A DNA stretch of 64,000 nucleotides, taken from the NCBI RefSeq assembly GCF_900184965.1, contig NZ_FXYA01000154.1, positions 87,744 through 151,743 on the forward strand, read 5' to 3'. Below the pieces are notes generated by a model that worked only from the letters and a program-made list of their open reading frames with translations, was not told the DNA's origin and made no database searches. Below are positions 51,913 through 61,415 of the stretch, in pieces (positions within the stretch are counted from its first letter, which is position 1; each line of letters begins with the position of its first letter). The translations under genes and the position numbers were made by a program. Source of the DNA: Akkermansia muciniphila (GTDB taxonomy: Bacteria; Verrucomicrobiota; Verrucomicrobiia; Verrucomicrobiales; Akkermansiaceae).

Positions 51913-53064
51913 TTAAAAGCTTTCCCCTGTTCCGGGCATCGGGGTCCCGGCGTCCCTTTCTGATGACTGATTCCTCCCTGAAAGGCCCCTGATTGAAGAA
52001 ACCGTTTCATCACGCGCACTGCGCCGCTCCTGCCGCTGGCCGGCATGTTTCACATGGGCCAGATACGGCAGAAGGAACGGGGCGAAACGTTTCAGGGCAA
52101 AATAAAACAGGACGATGGCCGCAAACACCAGCAACGGAGTGAAAACGGCAAGAACAGGCTGGATTTTCATGACGGGAGGCAGGAAATCGTAAATGGGCCA
52201 GTGCAGCATGAACGTCAAAAAGCAGGCGGGAGCCAGCAACGCTATTTTCGCGGACAGGCCGGGCAGATGCTTTTCCATCCAGATGCCTGCATACATGATC
52301 ATCATGACTCCCAGAAGCATGCCAATGGCCGTCTCTTTCCACAGGGGAATCATTCCGGCGGAATACAGCGCAATCAGCACAACGGGCATAAAAATGCTCA
52401 CCCAGAAAAAAATGCCGAACTTCTTATTCAGCACCAGATGAATATCGTCAATCTTCCGGGAACTGAGCGCAACGCCCAACAGATAAAAAGCACAGGTTCC
52501 AATGGAAATCGTCTCCATGTGGTCCGGAGCCACGTTGAAGAAACAGAAAAAGAGGAGCACCGCAGGGAACAGCAGGATTTTGACGCGGACCAGAAGAGGC
52601 GTCAGCAACGTGAGAATGATAATGTCCCTCAGGAACCAGGAAGGGCCGATGGGAGGAACGGCATGGGAATCATCCACGGAGAAAAGGTTGATGCCCGGAA
52701 GAAAGACGTCCCGAATGCCGACCAGATTCTCAAGGCGGAAGGAAGCTCCGTCATGAGGCAGAACAAGGAGCACGTACAGCACATTCCAGAACATGAATGG
52801 AATGAACAGCCATAAAGCCCGGTTGAACGCCTTGTTCCAGGTGATGTTCCTGCCCAGGAAGTACCCTGCCAACACCAGGAAAAAAGGAACCCTCCCCAGA
52901 TAAAAGAGATGGAGGCTCACTGACTGGAGAAAGGGAGAGGATAGATGGACGTACATAATCAGGAGGGCGGCAATAACCCTTGATACGTCAATCCATAAGA
53001 CACGTTTTGAGGGAGAAGGCGCAGACGTGTCGAGAATCGGAGGCTGGTTTTGAGCGTTATACAT
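51913..53064 (-). CDS. Acyltransferase 3 family membrane protein
   Basis: Members of this family transfer acyl groups (acetyl, succinyl and others) to sugars or lipids at the membrane. The 383-residue protein has about ten hydrophobic helices. The N-terminal catalytic region is RVLWIDVSRVIAALLIMYVHLSSP with Arg29 and His40, and RVPFFLVLAGYFLG follows as the usual second motif. The cytoplasmic C-terminal tail is polar and unusually long, rich in Arg/Ser/Gly. The acceptor is unknown; O-acetylation of a surface glycan is typical for the family. It is monocistronic. Confidence 0.85.
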   Translation of the reverse strand: MYNAQNQPPILDTSAPSPSKRVLWIDVSRVIAALLIMYVHLSSPFLQSVSLHLFYLGRVPFFLVLAGYFLGRNITWNKAFNRALWLFIPFMFWNVLYVLLVLPHDGASFRLENLVGIRDVFLPGINLFSVDDSHAVPPIGPSWFLRDIIILTLLTPLLVRVKILLFPAVLLFFCFFNVAPDHMETISIGTCAFYLLGVALSSRKIDDIHLVLNKKFGIFFWVSIFMPVVLIALYSAGMIPLWKETAIGMLLGVMMIMYAGIWMEKHLPGLSAKIALLAPACFLTFMLHWPIYDFLPPVMKIQPVLAVFTPLLVFAAIVLFYFALKRFAPFLLPYLAHVKHAGQRQERRSARDETVSSIRGLSGRNQSSERDAGTPMPGTGESF

Positions 53065-53188
53065 TTAAGCGGAAGAAAAAGTAATGCAGGCAGGAGCCAA
53101 AGTCAATTACTCGGAACCGTTTTGGGAAATGGGCGGCGCATTGGGGCAGCCCTGATTTTTTTTGCTCGAACCGGATGCGGAGCTTCGT

Positions 53189-53194
53189 TATATT
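53189..53194 (+). promoter_or_regulatory. Probable -10 box of the fumarase gene
   Basis: TATATT lies ten bases before the ATG at 53205. The best -35 candidate upstream (TTGCTC at 53162) is spaced too far, so the promoter is only partly supported. Confidence 0.35.
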
Positions 53195-53204
53195 ACCTTC
53201 CGTT

Positions 53205-54851
53205 ATGGCAACACCGGATTTTCATTATCAGGACCCTTTTCCCATGGAAAAGGACGACACTCAATACCGCCTCATCACGTCCGACTACGTGAGCGTAGGC
53301 GACTTTGAAGGACATCCCATGCTGAAAGTGGAACCGGAGGGCCTGCGCCTGCTGGCCGCGGAAGCCTTCCATGACGTGGCCTTTTTCCTGCGCCCCGCCC
53401 ACCTGAAGCAGGTGGCCGCCATTCTGGACGATCCGGAAGCCAGCGCCAATGACAAAAGCGTGGCCCTGACGATGCTCCGCAACGCGGAAGTGGCGTCCGC
53501 CGGCATTCTGCCCTTCTGCCAGGACACGGGGACCGCTACCATCGTAGGCAAGAAGGGCCAGCAGGTCTGGACCGGCTGCGACGACTGCGAACAGCTTTCC
53601 CATGGCGTTTACGACGCCTATACCCAGAACAACCTGCGCTATTCCCAGACGGTGGCGCTGGATATGTACACGGAGAAAAACACCGGCACCAATCTTCCCG
53701 CCCAGATTGACCTGGAAGCGGTGGAGGGCATGAAGTACTCCTTCCTGTTCGTCGCCAAGGGCGGCGGTTCCGCCAATAAGACTTATCTTTACCAGGAAAC
53801 GAAGGCCCTGCTCAACCCGGCCACGCTGAAAAAGTTCCTGGTGGAAAAGATGAGCACCCTGGGCACGGCGGCCTGCCCCCCCTATCACATCGCGTTCGTC
53901 ATTGGCGGCACTTCTGCGGAAAAATGCCTGAAAACCGTGAAGATGGCCTCCACGAAGTATTACGACAACCTGCCTACTACGGGCAACGAATACGGCCGCG
54001 CCTTCCGTGACCTGGAACTGGAAAAGGAATTGCATGAAGAAGCGTGCAAGCTGGGCCTGGGCGCCCAGTTCGGCGGCAAGTGGTACGCCCTGGACGTGCG
54101 CGTCATCCGGCTGCCCCGCCACGGCGCCTCCTGCCCGGTGGGCCTGGGAGTCTCCTGCTCCGCGGACCGCAACGCGAAAGCCAAGATCACACCGGAGGGC
54201 ATCTTCATTGAACAGCTGGAAACCAACCCCGGCCAGTATATTCCGGAAGCCCTGCGCATGACCTCCAGCGAAGCCGTCTCCATTGACCTGAACCGCCCGA
54301 TGAAGGAAGTCCTGGCGGAACTGGGCAAGCACCCCGTCACCACGCGCCTGAGCCTGAACGGCACCATCATCGTGGCGCGCGACATCGCCCACGCCAAGCT
54401 GAAGGAACGCCTGGAAAAGGGAGAAGGGCTGCCTCAGTACATGAAGGATCACCCCGTGTACTACGCCGGCCCGGCGAAAACCCCGGAAGGCTACCCCTCC
54501 GGTTCCTTCGGCCCCACGACCGCCGGCCGCATGGATTCCTACGTGGACCTGTTCCAGGAAAACGGCGGCTCCATGATCATGATCGCCAAAGGCAACCGCA
54601 GCCAGCAGGTAACGGATGCCTGCCAGAAACACGGCGGTTTTTACCTGGGTTCCATCGGCGGCCCCGCCGCCATCCTGGCCAAGAACAACATCAAGAAAGT
54701 GGAACTGCTGGAATACCCGGAACTGGGCATGGAAGCTATCTGGAAAATTGAAGTGGAAGACTTCCCCGCCTTTATTCTGGTAGATGACAAGGGCAATGAT
54801 TTCTTCGCTAAAATCCGCGAAGGATGGGCCTGCGCCGGTTGCGGGCATTAA
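53205..54851 (+). CDS. fumA: Class I fumarate hydratase (iron-sulfur fumarase)
   Basis: This enzyme interconverts fumarate and malate with an oxygen-sensitive [4Fe-4S] cluster. From the ATG at 53205 the protein is 548 residues, the same length as E. coli FumA. The cluster ligands fall at the same numbers: Cys105 (PFCQDTG), Cys224 (AACPPY) and Cys318 (GVSCSADRN). The C-terminal half carries [25 protein letters not shown] and [15 protein letters not shown], which form the beta part of the enzyme. With malic enzyme and a menaquinone route it supports fumarate respiration or propionate formation. A terminator follows. Confidence 0.95.
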   Translation: MATPDFHYQDPFPMEKDDTQYRLITSDYVSVGDFEGHPMLKVEPEGLRLLAAEAFHDVAFFLRPAHLKQVAAILDDPEASANDKSVALTMLRNAEVASAGILPFCQDTGTATIVGKKGQQVWTGCDDCEQLSHGVYDAYTQNNLRYSQTVALDMYTEKNTGTNLPAQIDLEAVEGMKYSFLFVAKGGGSANKTYLYQETKALLNPATLKKFLVEKMSTLGTAACPPYHIAFVIGGTSAEKCLKTVKMASTKYYDNLPTTGNEYGRAFRDLELEKELHEEACKLGLGAQFGGKWYALDVRVIRLPRHGASCPVGLGVSCSADRNAKAKITPEGIFIEQLETNPGQYIPEALRMTSSEAVSIDLNRPMKEVLAELGKHPVTTRLSLNGTIIVARDIAHAKLKERLEKGEGLPQYMKDHPVYYAGPAKTPEGYPSGSFGPTTAGRMDSYVDLFQENGGSMIMIAKGNRSQQVTDACQKHGGFYLGSIGGPAAILAKNNIKKVELLEYPELGMEAIWKIEVEDFPAFILVDDKGNDFFAKIREGWACAGCGH

Positions 54852-54879
54852 GCCTGACCCGGAAACAAGATGATTCGCG

Positions 54880-54909
54880 GCCGGAGTCCTTCGGGGCTCC
54901 GGCTTTTTT
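54880..54909 (+). terminator. Fumarase terminator
   Basis: GCCGGAG (54880-54886) pairs with CTCCGGC (54897-54903) and is followed by TTTTTT. Confidence 0.85.
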
Positions 54910-54993
54910 GATGCTCCGGGTTCATCCCTTCTTCCCGGTCCGGACGGCGTGAATATCCGGGGGAAAAACTTCCGGTATTCATCATGCGCTTCT

Positions 54994-55530
54994 TCACGCA
55001 AACAGGTAATAAACCAGCATCAGCGCTAGATTGACGCCGGCAGCCAGCAGCGCCCTGCCCGGCCTCAAATACCGCGCCTTTCCAAGAAAGGCCGCCAGCG
55101 CCGCAAAGACGGCGTACAGGGAGATCCACATCACAAAAAATGCCGTCAGGCTCCGCTCGTTCCCCAGGCCGGCCTGGGGCATGTTCCCGCCAGGGAAAAG
55201 AAACGGCAACGCCGGAAGCACGGCGTAAATGACATATACCCAATCCCTGGCTATCACCCTGAAAGAGACCGTCAGCGGCTCCCTGCCAAACAGAATATTA
55301 CAGGAGCAGGCGTTCCGCGTCTTTTCCTTCCTCAGGGCGCAGGGCAAATAGAAGGGAAGAAGCATCAGCGCCAGGACGGGTCTGGCATATAAAATGGCGG
55401 CCATTCCCGCTACGAACGCGAAGAAAGCGGCAAAGAGGACAGGCACGCCCGCCATAAGCAGGAAAAGAAAGGCTGTGCGGCGCTCCGCCTTCTCCCCCAT
55501 TTTCAGGAAAGACCATGAAAGATAAGCCAC
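54994..55530 (-). CDS. Polytopic membrane protein of unknown function
   Basis: The 178-residue frame encodes about four hydrophobic helices: FLFLLMAGVPVLFAAFFAFVAGMAAILYA, VLALMLLPFYLPCALR, VIYAVLPALPFLF, and two helices near the C-terminus (AFFVMWISLYAVFAALAAFLG and AGVNLALMLVYYLFA). I do not recognise a family. The start is either GTG at 55530 or ATG at 55500. It is flanked by the fumarase terminator and the queD promoter region and seems to be a single gene. Its coding status rests on the ordered pattern of membrane helices. Confidence 0.5.
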   Translation of the reverse strand: MAYLSWSFLKMGEKAERRTAFLFLLMAGVPVLFAAFFAFVAGMAAILYARPVLALMLLPFYLPCALRKEKTRNACSCNILFGREPLTVSFRVIARDWVYVIYAVLPALPFLFPGGNMPQAGLGNERSLTAFFVMWISLYAVFAALAAFLGKARYLRPGRALLAAGVNLALMLVYYLFA

Positions 55531-55669
55531 AAGGTAAAAATATGGTTTTTTGAAGTCTGCCAGAAATCAAGGCCGTGCGCAAGGGAAAGCCGCCCACAAA
55601 CATCCGGTGCGGCAGAGACCCAGCCCTCCGCACGCGGCAAGAGGGGAACCAGACAGACTCTGATTGGGA

Positions 55670-55698
55670 TTGCCCCGCGCCCGCGCCCGCGTTATCCT
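55670..55698 (+). promoter_or_regulatory. queD promoter
   Basis: TTGCCC (55670-55675) and TATCCT (55693-55698) are 17 bases apart. The -10 box ends six bases before the ATG, which predicts transcription starting at the A of the start codon. Confidence 0.45.
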
Positions 55699-55704
55699 GC
55701 CTCT

Positions 55705-56157
55705 ATGGTCTACCGAATTTGCAAATCCATTGAACTGGAAAGCGGGCATCTCCTGTCCAAACACCCCGGCAATTGCAAATTCCCGCATGGCCATACGCGC
55801 TCCGTAGAGATGGTGTTCCGGGCGGAAACGCTGAATGCCAATGACATGGTGCTGGATTTCAAGGCCGTCAAGCAGATGATGGGGGATTTCCTCCAGCAGT
55901 TTGACCACTCCCTGTGCGTGAATACGGAGGATCCCAATTACGCCGCCTTCGTGGCCGCATACGGGGAGCGCATCATTCCGTTCGACCGGGAAGACCCCAC
56001 CAGCGAGGTGATGGCCCGCACTATTTTCAACGTTGCCCGTCACGCGCTGGAAAAAGCCAGGGAGAACCCCGGCGAATATCCTGTGAGGGCCTGTGTGGTG
56101 CTGGAACGCGTGCGCGTATGGGAAACCAGCAGTTCCTGGGCGGAATATGGGGAATAA
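55705..56157 (+). CDS. queD: 6-carboxytetrahydropterin synthase / 6-pyruvoyl-tetrahydropterin synthase family
   Basis: QueD makes 6-carboxy-5,6,7,8-tetrahydropterin in the route to queuosine. The zinc ligands are His15 (ESGHLL), His28 and His30 (FPHGHT), and the catalytic Cys is Cys24 (GNCKFPHGH). LDFKAVKQ and the late VWETSSSWAEY, with the pterin-binding Glu, also fit. At 150 residues it is slightly longer than E. coli QueD (121) owing to inserts. No queC, queE or queF is adjacent, so the pathway assignment relies on the family; a folate or tetrahydropterin role is possible. Confidence 0.88.
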   Translation: MVYRICKSIELESGHLLSKHPGNCKFPHGHTRSVEMVFRAETLNANDMVLDFKAVKQMMGDFLQQFDHSLCVNTEDPNYAAFVAAYGERIIPFDREDPTSEVMARTIFNVARHALEKARENPGEYPVRACVVLERVRVWETSSSWAEYGE

Positions 56158-56256
56158 CTGAAACAGCGCGTTTCCCGCCGGGCGGAACGCTCCGCAAAGA
56201 TTCCCGGCCCTGGCCGGAGGCACGGCCGCAATGCAGCCCACCCCGGAGTTCATCCC

Positions 56257-57015
56257 TTAAAAGGGATTCAGGCATATCATGCGTTTCTGCGTCCAGTGCC
56301 CGTAAGCGGAAGAATATACATCCGTAATTTCCCGGGCCCATTCGTCAATGGTGCGCTGATGGTGGGCGTATTTTTTAAAATCCTTGGTGTCCACGCCCAG
56401 CAGGGAGCTGTGGTCTTCCTCATAATCCGCAAATTCGGAAACGATGCGGCCGGACTCATCCTTCAGGCGTCCCGCCATGGCAATGTGCCCTTTCTTGATG
56501 AACCGTTTGACCAGCCCTCCCCCCTTGATGCCGCTCAGCGCCGTGACAAAGATGCCGGCCCTGGCATTCGTGGGAGTGATGGAAATGATGGCGAGTTCCA
56601 GCGTATAGGCCCCTCTGGTTCCCGGAGGCACCATTTCAAAATGCGGATTTTCGGCAACCTCCTTTTCCATTCTGGTTGCAACGCTCTTCTGGAAATATTC
56701 CGCCAGGCTGCGCAGGGCATCAAACCCTTCCGCGGTATCCGGCCTTACATCCATGTGCGCCGTATCCACCGGAACAACAGCCATCAGGACTTTTTTGCCA
56801 TCCACGCCGTTCACCCTGTCATTCCAGATTTTTTTATCATCGGCATTCCAATACGCGTCAAAGGGAATATGGGAATCCTTATTTTTTACCTGATGAGCAA
56901 TAAATCCTGTCTGGGGAACATGTTTGAAGTTATTGGAACAAGACACTACCGCCATGCAGCCAAGCAGCACGAGAGCCATCAGGGAAGCTGAGAATAAAAA
57001 ACGGTGTTTCTTCAT
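56257..57015 (-). CDS. Lipoprotein of unknown function, DUF3313-like
   Basis: The 252-residue protein has a lipoprotein-type signal with two possible lipobox cysteines, Cys20 (VLLGC) and Cys26 (VVSC). The body contains KKVLMAVVPVDTAHM, YTLELAIISITPTN and GHIAMAGRLKDESGRIVSEFADYEED. These resemble DUF3313-type periplasmic lipoproteins, which have no established function. It is a single gene with its own promoter and no close partners. Confidence 0.7.
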   Translation of the reverse strand: MKKHRFLFSASLMALVLLGCMAVVSCSNNFKHVPQTGFIAHQVKNKDSHIPFDAYWNADDKKIWNDRVNGVDGKKVLMAVVPVDTAHMDVRPDTAEGFDALRSLAEYFQKSVATRMEKEVAENPHFEMVPPGTRGAYTLELAIISITPTNARAGIFVTALSGIKGGGLVKRFIKKGHIAMAGRLKDESGRIVSEFADYEEDHSSLLGVDTKDFKKYAHHQRTIDEWAREITDVYSSAYGHWTQKRMICLNPF

Positions 57016-57038
57016 ATCAAGTAACAGGCAGAATCGTT

Positions 57039-57066
57039 TTTATCATGGCCCGGCACCAGCTGTCAA
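57039..57066 (-). promoter_or_regulatory. Promoter of the DUF3313-like lipoprotein gene
   Basis: On the minus strand TTGACA (57066-57061) is followed after 16 bases by GATAAA (57044-57039), giving a short leader before the ATG at 57015. Confidence 0.45.
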
Positions 57067-57134
57067 TAAAACCTGCGGGTGAACATCCGGGGCGACGGCC
57101 CCCTGCCGCGCGGAAGGGGCCAAAGCGGGAATGC

Positions 57135-58784
57135 CTAGTCTTCTTCCCCCATGGGGCGGTATTTCACGGCCAGTTTTTCCAGGATTTTCAGGGCCCTGGC
57201 GGCGCGGCGGCGGAAGGATTTGTAGTCCCGGGGGTCGCAGTCGCTCCAGGCGCGTTCGGACAGGGCCAGGGCGCGCGGCCACGCCATGTATTCCACCAGC
57301 CCCATATTGTACAGGTATTCCGTCCAGATGTTCGCCTGGAGGCCGCGCACCCTCGCGGCTTCCTCCGGGGAGAGTTCCGGCAATTCATAGCCGTACACCT
57401 GTTTGAGCGGAATAAGGCCCCCTACGGCTTTCGGCTCCGTGGACGCGGCAGACTGGTAATAGTCAAAATAGAAATGGGAACACGGCGCCAGGATGACGGG
57501 ATGACCCTTCCTGGCTGCCGCCGCGGCAAAGCCGTTGCCGCGCCACGCCATGACGAGGATGCGTTTGTCCGCCTCCAGTTCCCCGGCTTCATCCCAGACA
57601 ATGGCGTCATAGCCGTCCTTCCGCACGTAGTCCGCAATCTGCTGCAGGAAATCCCGGCTCAGGGCCTTGAGGTCCTTCTCCCTCAGGCTTTTTAAGCGGT
57701 TCTGGCAATACCGGCATTTTTTCCATGCCTCGGCAGACACCTCGTCATGGCCCAAATGAATGGGGGAGCCGGGCGGAAAGACGGCCTTGAGTTCATCCAC
57801 CACGTCTTTCACGAAGCGGAGCGTTTCCGGCCGCCCCATGCAGACGGCGTCCCGGCCTCGTTTCCCTTCCACGGGGAAGTCCACGCCATCGCAAATCAAA
57901 TCCCCGTAGGCATGCATGGCCGCATAGGAATGGCCGGGAAGGTCTATTTCCGGAACAACGGTGACCTGGCGGCTGTGCGCATAGGCAATGATCTCCCTCA
58001 TCTGCTCCTGGGTGTAAAAACCGCCGTAGGTAGCTTCCGGGTCATGCTCCTGGATGGCGAGTTTCACTTCCTGCCAGTTCCACTCCCCGTCAGCGAGCGG
58101 AACGCGCCAGGCGCTCATGGAGGTAAGCAGCGGATATTTTTTAATTTCCAGGCGCCAGCCGGGACCGTCCGTCAGGTGCAGGTGGAGGCGGTTGAGCTTG
58201 AACAGGGACATGGCGTCAACCATGCGCTTGACTTCCGCCACGGTGAAAAAGTGGCGGGAAACATCCAGCATCATGCCCCGCCATTCAAAGCGGGGAACAT
58301 CCCGGAGGGAAAAAACGGGTACGGAAAACCCTTCCCCGGTCCGGTTGGCGTTCAACACCTGAACCATGCTCTGCCACGCGTAGAAGAGGCCCTGGGGAGC
58401 CGCCGCTTTCAGATGCAGGATGCCCCTCCCTTCCCTGTCGCGCACCAGGCGGGCTTCATATCCTTCGCCCGTCCCCGAGGGGCTTCCCTCAACCGAACAA
58501 ACGGCGTCCGCAGACGCCCTGTCACGGGTCATGGAGAGGCCGGACAAAACGCCCTGGGCGTTGAGCACATTGAGGAGGGCTTCCACTACGGGAACATCCT
58601 TTTCCGGCGCATACACCGCCAGCCGCTGCGGGAGATGAGCCACGGCGGCCCGGTCAGACCTGCATGCGGAAGGCGCTGGGAGCAACACCTCTTCGGCCGG
58701 CAGCGTTTCCGCCATGCCCGCGCCCGGCACTCCGGACAGAGCCAGCCATGCAGCCAGCCGGAAACAACGCCCCTTATTCATCAT
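57135..58784 (-). CDS. Exported GH20 beta-N-acetylhexosaminidase (second copy)
   Basis: The 549-residue enzyme has a signal peptide (about residues 1-25, ending AGMA-ETL), a GH20b-like N-terminal domain and a catalytic barrel. WRGMMLDVSRHFF, RLHLHLTDGPGWRLEIKKYP and VVPEIDLPGHSYAAMHAYG match family blocks. The catalytic pair is Asp347-Glu348 in IHLGHDEV, where the residue before Asp is His instead of the common Ala/Gly. QANIWTEYLYN and EYMAWPRALALSERAW form the end of the active site. It is shorter than, and diverged from, the GH20 at 45947, lacking its C-terminal extra domain, so the two probably differ in linkage preference. Confidence 0.9.
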   Translation of the reverse strand: MMNKGRCFRLAAWLALSGVPGAGMAETLPAEEVLLPAPSACRSDRAAVAHLPQRLAVYAPEKDVPVVEALLNVLNAQGVLSGLSMTRDRASADAVCSVEGSPSGTGEGYEARLVRDREGRGILHLKAAAPQGLFYAWQSMVQVLNANRTGEGFSVPVFSLRDVPRFEWRGMMLDVSRHFFTVAEVKRMVDAMSLFKLNRLHLHLTDGPGWRLEIKKYPLLTSMSAWRVPLADGEWNWQEVKLAIQEHDPEATYGGFYTQEQMREIIAYAHSRQVTVVPEIDLPGHSYAAMHAYGDLICDGVDFPVEGKRGRDAVCMGRPETLRFVKDVVDELKAVFPPGSPIHLGHDEVSAEAWKKCRYCQNRLKSLREKDLKALSRDFLQQIADYVRKDGYDAIVWDEAGELEADKRILVMAWRGNGFAAAAARKGHPVILAPCSHFYFDYYQSAASTEPKAVGGLIPLKQVYGYELPELSPEEAARVRGLQANIWTEYLYNMGLVEYMAWPRALALSERAWSDCDPRDYKSFRRRAARALKILEKLAVKYRPMGEED

Positions 58785-58860
58785 TCAGGAAATACGGCCC
58801 GCCCTTGTCTCTTCTTTCAATGGAAGGAGCTTTCCCTCAGGCCCCTGTGTTCCGGAAAGC

Positions 58861-58888
58861 AAAGGCGCGGCCGTATTCAGCCGCGCCT
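58861..58888 (-). terminator. ffh terminator
   Basis: A perfect 9-bp GC-rich stem (58863-58871 with 58880-58888) is followed on the minus strand by a T-rich TTGCTTTCC. It lies just after the ffh stop. Confidence 0.65.
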
Positions 58889-58912
58889 GCCGGGTTCCGT
58901 CCTTTTTTACAT

Positions 58913-60352
58913 TTACCTGCGTCCGCCAAAAAGGCCGCCAAGACCGCCACCCAATCCACCCAGGCCCTTCAGGCCGCCCAAACCTCCGCCCATGCCGGGA
59001 AAACCGGGCATCTTGCCCCCCTTCCCTTTCATGGAAGCCATCTGCTTCATCATGGCGCCCATTTTGCCCTTGCCGGACATCATCTTGCGCATTTCGGAAA
59101 AATTTTTGATCAGCTTGTTCACTTCCATCAGCGGGCGGCCGCAGCCCGCGGCAATGCGGCGGCGGCGGGACGGATTCAACAGGTTGGGATTGCTCCTTTC
59201 CTTGGCCGTCATGGAGAGCACAATGGCCTCCATGTGCTTCATCCGCCTGGGGTCCAGAGAGCCTTCCGGAAGCTGTTTCTTGATTTTGCCGAAGCCGGGG
59301 AGCAGGCCCAGCAGTCCTTCCAGCGGTCCCAGGCTCTGCATCATTTTCATCTGGTCCAGAAAGTCGTTGAAATCAAATTTGCCGGACATCATGCGGTCCA
59401 TGGATTTGGCCGCCTGCTCTTCGTCAATGCGCGCGGCGGCATGCTCCACCAGCCCGACAATGTCGCCCATGCCCAGAATGCGGTCCGCCATGCGGCCGGG
59501 GACGAAGGGGCCGAACTGGTCCAGTTTTTCCCCCTCACCGGAAAATTTGATGGGCTTGCCCGTCACGGAACGCATGGAAAGAGCCGCGCCCCCGCGGGCA
59601 TCGCCGTCCAGCTTGGTCAGGACGATGCCCGTCACATTCACGGCACGGTCAAAGGTCTGGGCCACGTTCACGGCCTGCTGGCCCGTGGCGGCATCCGCCA
59701 CCAGGAGCGTTTCCCGCGGCGCAAGGAAGGAGTGCAGATGGCGCAGCTCGTCTATCAGGGCTTCATCCACTTCCTGGCGGCCCGCCGTGTCAAAAATCAT
59801 GACGGTCCCGTTCTGGGTCCGGGCCCATTCCAGAGCCTCACGCGCCACGGCCACCACGTCCCTGCTGCCGGGAGCGGGCTTATAAACGGGCACTCCTATT
59901 TGTTCCGCCAGCGTGGCCAGCTGGTCCACGGCGGCGGGGCGCACCAGGTCGCAGGCCACCAGCAGGGGGCGGCGCCCCTCGTTCTTCAGGCGCAAGGCCA
60001 GCTTCGCGCTGGTCGTAGTCTTGCCGGCGCCGTTCAGGCCCACCACCATGATTCTGGCAGGGTCCGTCAGGTCCAGCCCCACGGCGTCCCCACCCAGCAG
60101 GGCGGCGATTTCATCACGGAAAATTTTGACGATTTGCTCTCCGGGCTTGATGGATTTGAGCACTTCCTGCCCCATGGCCCGTTCCTTCACACGGCCGATG
60201 AATTCCCGGGCCACGCCAAACTCCACGTCCGCCTCCAGCAAGGCCAGCCGGATGTCGCGCAGGGCGTCTGCAATATTTTTCTCGGAAATCTTGCCCAGGC
60301 CGCGAAGCCTCCGGAACGTGTTATCCAGTTTATCTGCTAAAAGTGAAAACAT
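58913..60352 (-). CDS. ffh: Signal recognition particle protein Ffh
   Basis: Ffh is the GTPase of the SRP that targets nascent membrane proteins. The N domain is followed by the G domain with GLNGAGKTTTSAKLA (P-loop), DLVRPAAVDQL, DTAGRQ and TKLDGDARGG. The methionine-rich M domain includes SGKFDFNDFLDQMKMMQSLGP and the RNA-binding NPSRRRRIAAGCG loop. The tail is an unusual Gly/Leu/Met repeat (GGGLGGLKGLGGLGGGLGGLF). The ATG at 60350-60352 gives the canonical MFSLLADKL start and 479 residues; upstream frame is not family-like. Confidence 0.95.
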   Translation of the reverse strand: MFSLLADKLDNTFRRLRGLGKISEKNIADALRDIRLALLEADVEFGVAREFIGRVKERAMGQEVLKSIKPGEQIVKIFRDEIAALLGGDAVGLDLTDPARIMVVGLNGAGKTTTSAKLALRLKNEGRRPLLVACDLVRPAAVDQLATLAEQIGVPVYKPAPGSRDVVAVAREALEWARTQNGTVMIFDTAGRQEVDEALIDELRHLHSFLAPRETLLVADAATGQQAVNVAQTFDRAVNVTGIVLTKLDGDARGGAALSMRSVTGKPIKFSGEGEKLDQFGPFVPGRMADRILGMGDIVGLVEHAAARIDEEQAAKSMDRMMSGKFDFNDFLDQMKMMQSLGPLEGLLGLLPGFGKIKKQLPEGSLDPRRMKHMEAIVLSMTAKERSNPNLLNPSRRRRIAAGCGRPLMEVNKLIKNFSEMRKMMSGKGKMGAMMKQMASMKGKGGKMPGFPGMGGGLGGLKGLGGLGGGLGGLFGGRR

Positions 60353-60427
60353 AATCGTATGATGCGCCAGACTGTGCCACATTTCCCCCTTCCCGTCAAC
60401 AAGCGCGCCCTGCATGGGACATGATGC

Positions 60428-60456
60428 TTGACTTGCCGGGGGCTTCGTCCCATCTT
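60428..60456 (+). promoter_or_regulatory. Candidate nadA promoter
   Basis: TTGACT (60428-60433) and CATCTT (60451-60456) are 17 bases apart, ending seven bases before the nadA ATG. The -10 box is weak, but position and spacing match the other leaderless-type promoters. Confidence 0.35.
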
Positions 60457-60463
60457 TTCCCGC

Positions 60464-61399
60464 ATGGCACCCTTTGACCTGAAAGAGGAAATTTTACGCC
60501 TGAAAGAAGAACGCAACGCCATCATTCTGGCGCACAGCTACCAGACCGGGGATATCCAGGACATAGCCGACTACGTGGGCGACTCCCTGGGGCTGGCCTA
60601 CAAGGCGCAGAATACGGATTGCGACGTGATCGCCTTCTGCGGCGTCCATTTCATGGCGGAAACCGCCAAAATTCTTAATCCGGACAAAACCGTCATTCTT
60701 CCGGATGCCGACGCCGGCTGTTCTCTGGAAGCCTCCTGCGACGCCGGTGAGCTGGAAGCTTTCTTAAAAGAAAACGCCCATAAAAATTACTATGTAGTGG
60801 CGTATGTGAACTGCTCCATCGGCGTCAAGGCGCTGGCGGATGTAATCGTTACTTCCGGAAATGCCGTAAAAATCGTCTCCCAGGCTCCGCAGGACCGCCC
60901 CATCCTGTTCGTCCCGGACCAGAATCTGGGCGCTTGGGTAAGCCGCCAGCTTGGCCGCCCCCTGGAACTGTGGAACGGGGCCTGCCACGTGCACATGGAA
61001 TTCACGCGGGACCAGATTCTTGCCCTGAAGGAAAAGCACCCCGGCGTGCCGGTGGTGGCCCATCCGGAATGCACGGAGACCGTGCGCCTGCTGGCGGACC
61101 ATATCTGCTCCACGGAGAAAATGATTCCCTATTGCACGGAAAGCCCCGCCAAATCTTTCATCATTGTGACGGAATCCGGCATTCTGCACCGTCTCCGCAA
61201 GCTGGTTCCGGGCAAAGAATTCATTCCCGCGCCCACGGAGCAATGCTCCTGCAGCACCTGCCCGTACATGAAAATGAACACGCTGGAAAAACTGTATCTG
61301 GCCCTCCGGGACCTCTCTCCCGCCGTGGAACTGCCGGAAGACCTGCGCAGAAGGGCGGAAGCCCCGCTGCTGCGCATGCTGGAGCAATCCCAATCCTGA
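60464..61399 (+). CDS. nadA: Quinolinate synthase
   Basis: NadA condenses iminoaspartate and dihydroxyacetone phosphate to quinolinate for NAD synthesis and needs a [4Fe-4S] cluster. Family blocks are AHSYQTGDIQDIADYVGDSLGLA, FCGVHFMAETAKIL, YVNCSIGVKALADVIVTSGNAV with one cluster Cys, HPECTE, and the C-terminal CSCSTCPYMKMNTLEKL with further Cys residues. The 311-residue length is typical. The ATG at 60464 starts the family region. A methyltransferase gene follows after 16 bases. nadB and nadC are not in the window. Confidence 0.95.
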   Translation: MAPFDLKEEILRLKEERNAIILAHSYQTGDIQDIADYVGDSLGLAYKAQNTDCDVIAFCGVHFMAETAKILNPDKTVILPDADAGCSLEASCDAGELEAFLKENAHKNYYVVAYVNCSIGVKALADVIVTSGNAVKIVSQAPQDRPILFVPDQNLGAWVSRQLGRPLELWNGACHVHMEFTRDQILALKEKHPGVPVVAHPECTETVRLLADHICSTEKMIPYCTESPAKSFIIVTESGILHRLRKLVPGKEFIPAPTEQCSCSTCPYMKMNTLEKLYLALRDLSPAVELPEDLRRRAEAPLLRMLEQSQS

Positions 61400-61415
61400 C
61401 CCCTGCCTTTCCCGC

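Noticed and set aside
57747..60340. Long plus-strand frames opposite the second GH20 and ffh
   Set aside because: Both opposite genes are unmistakable and the plus-strand frames cross their boundary without any domain.
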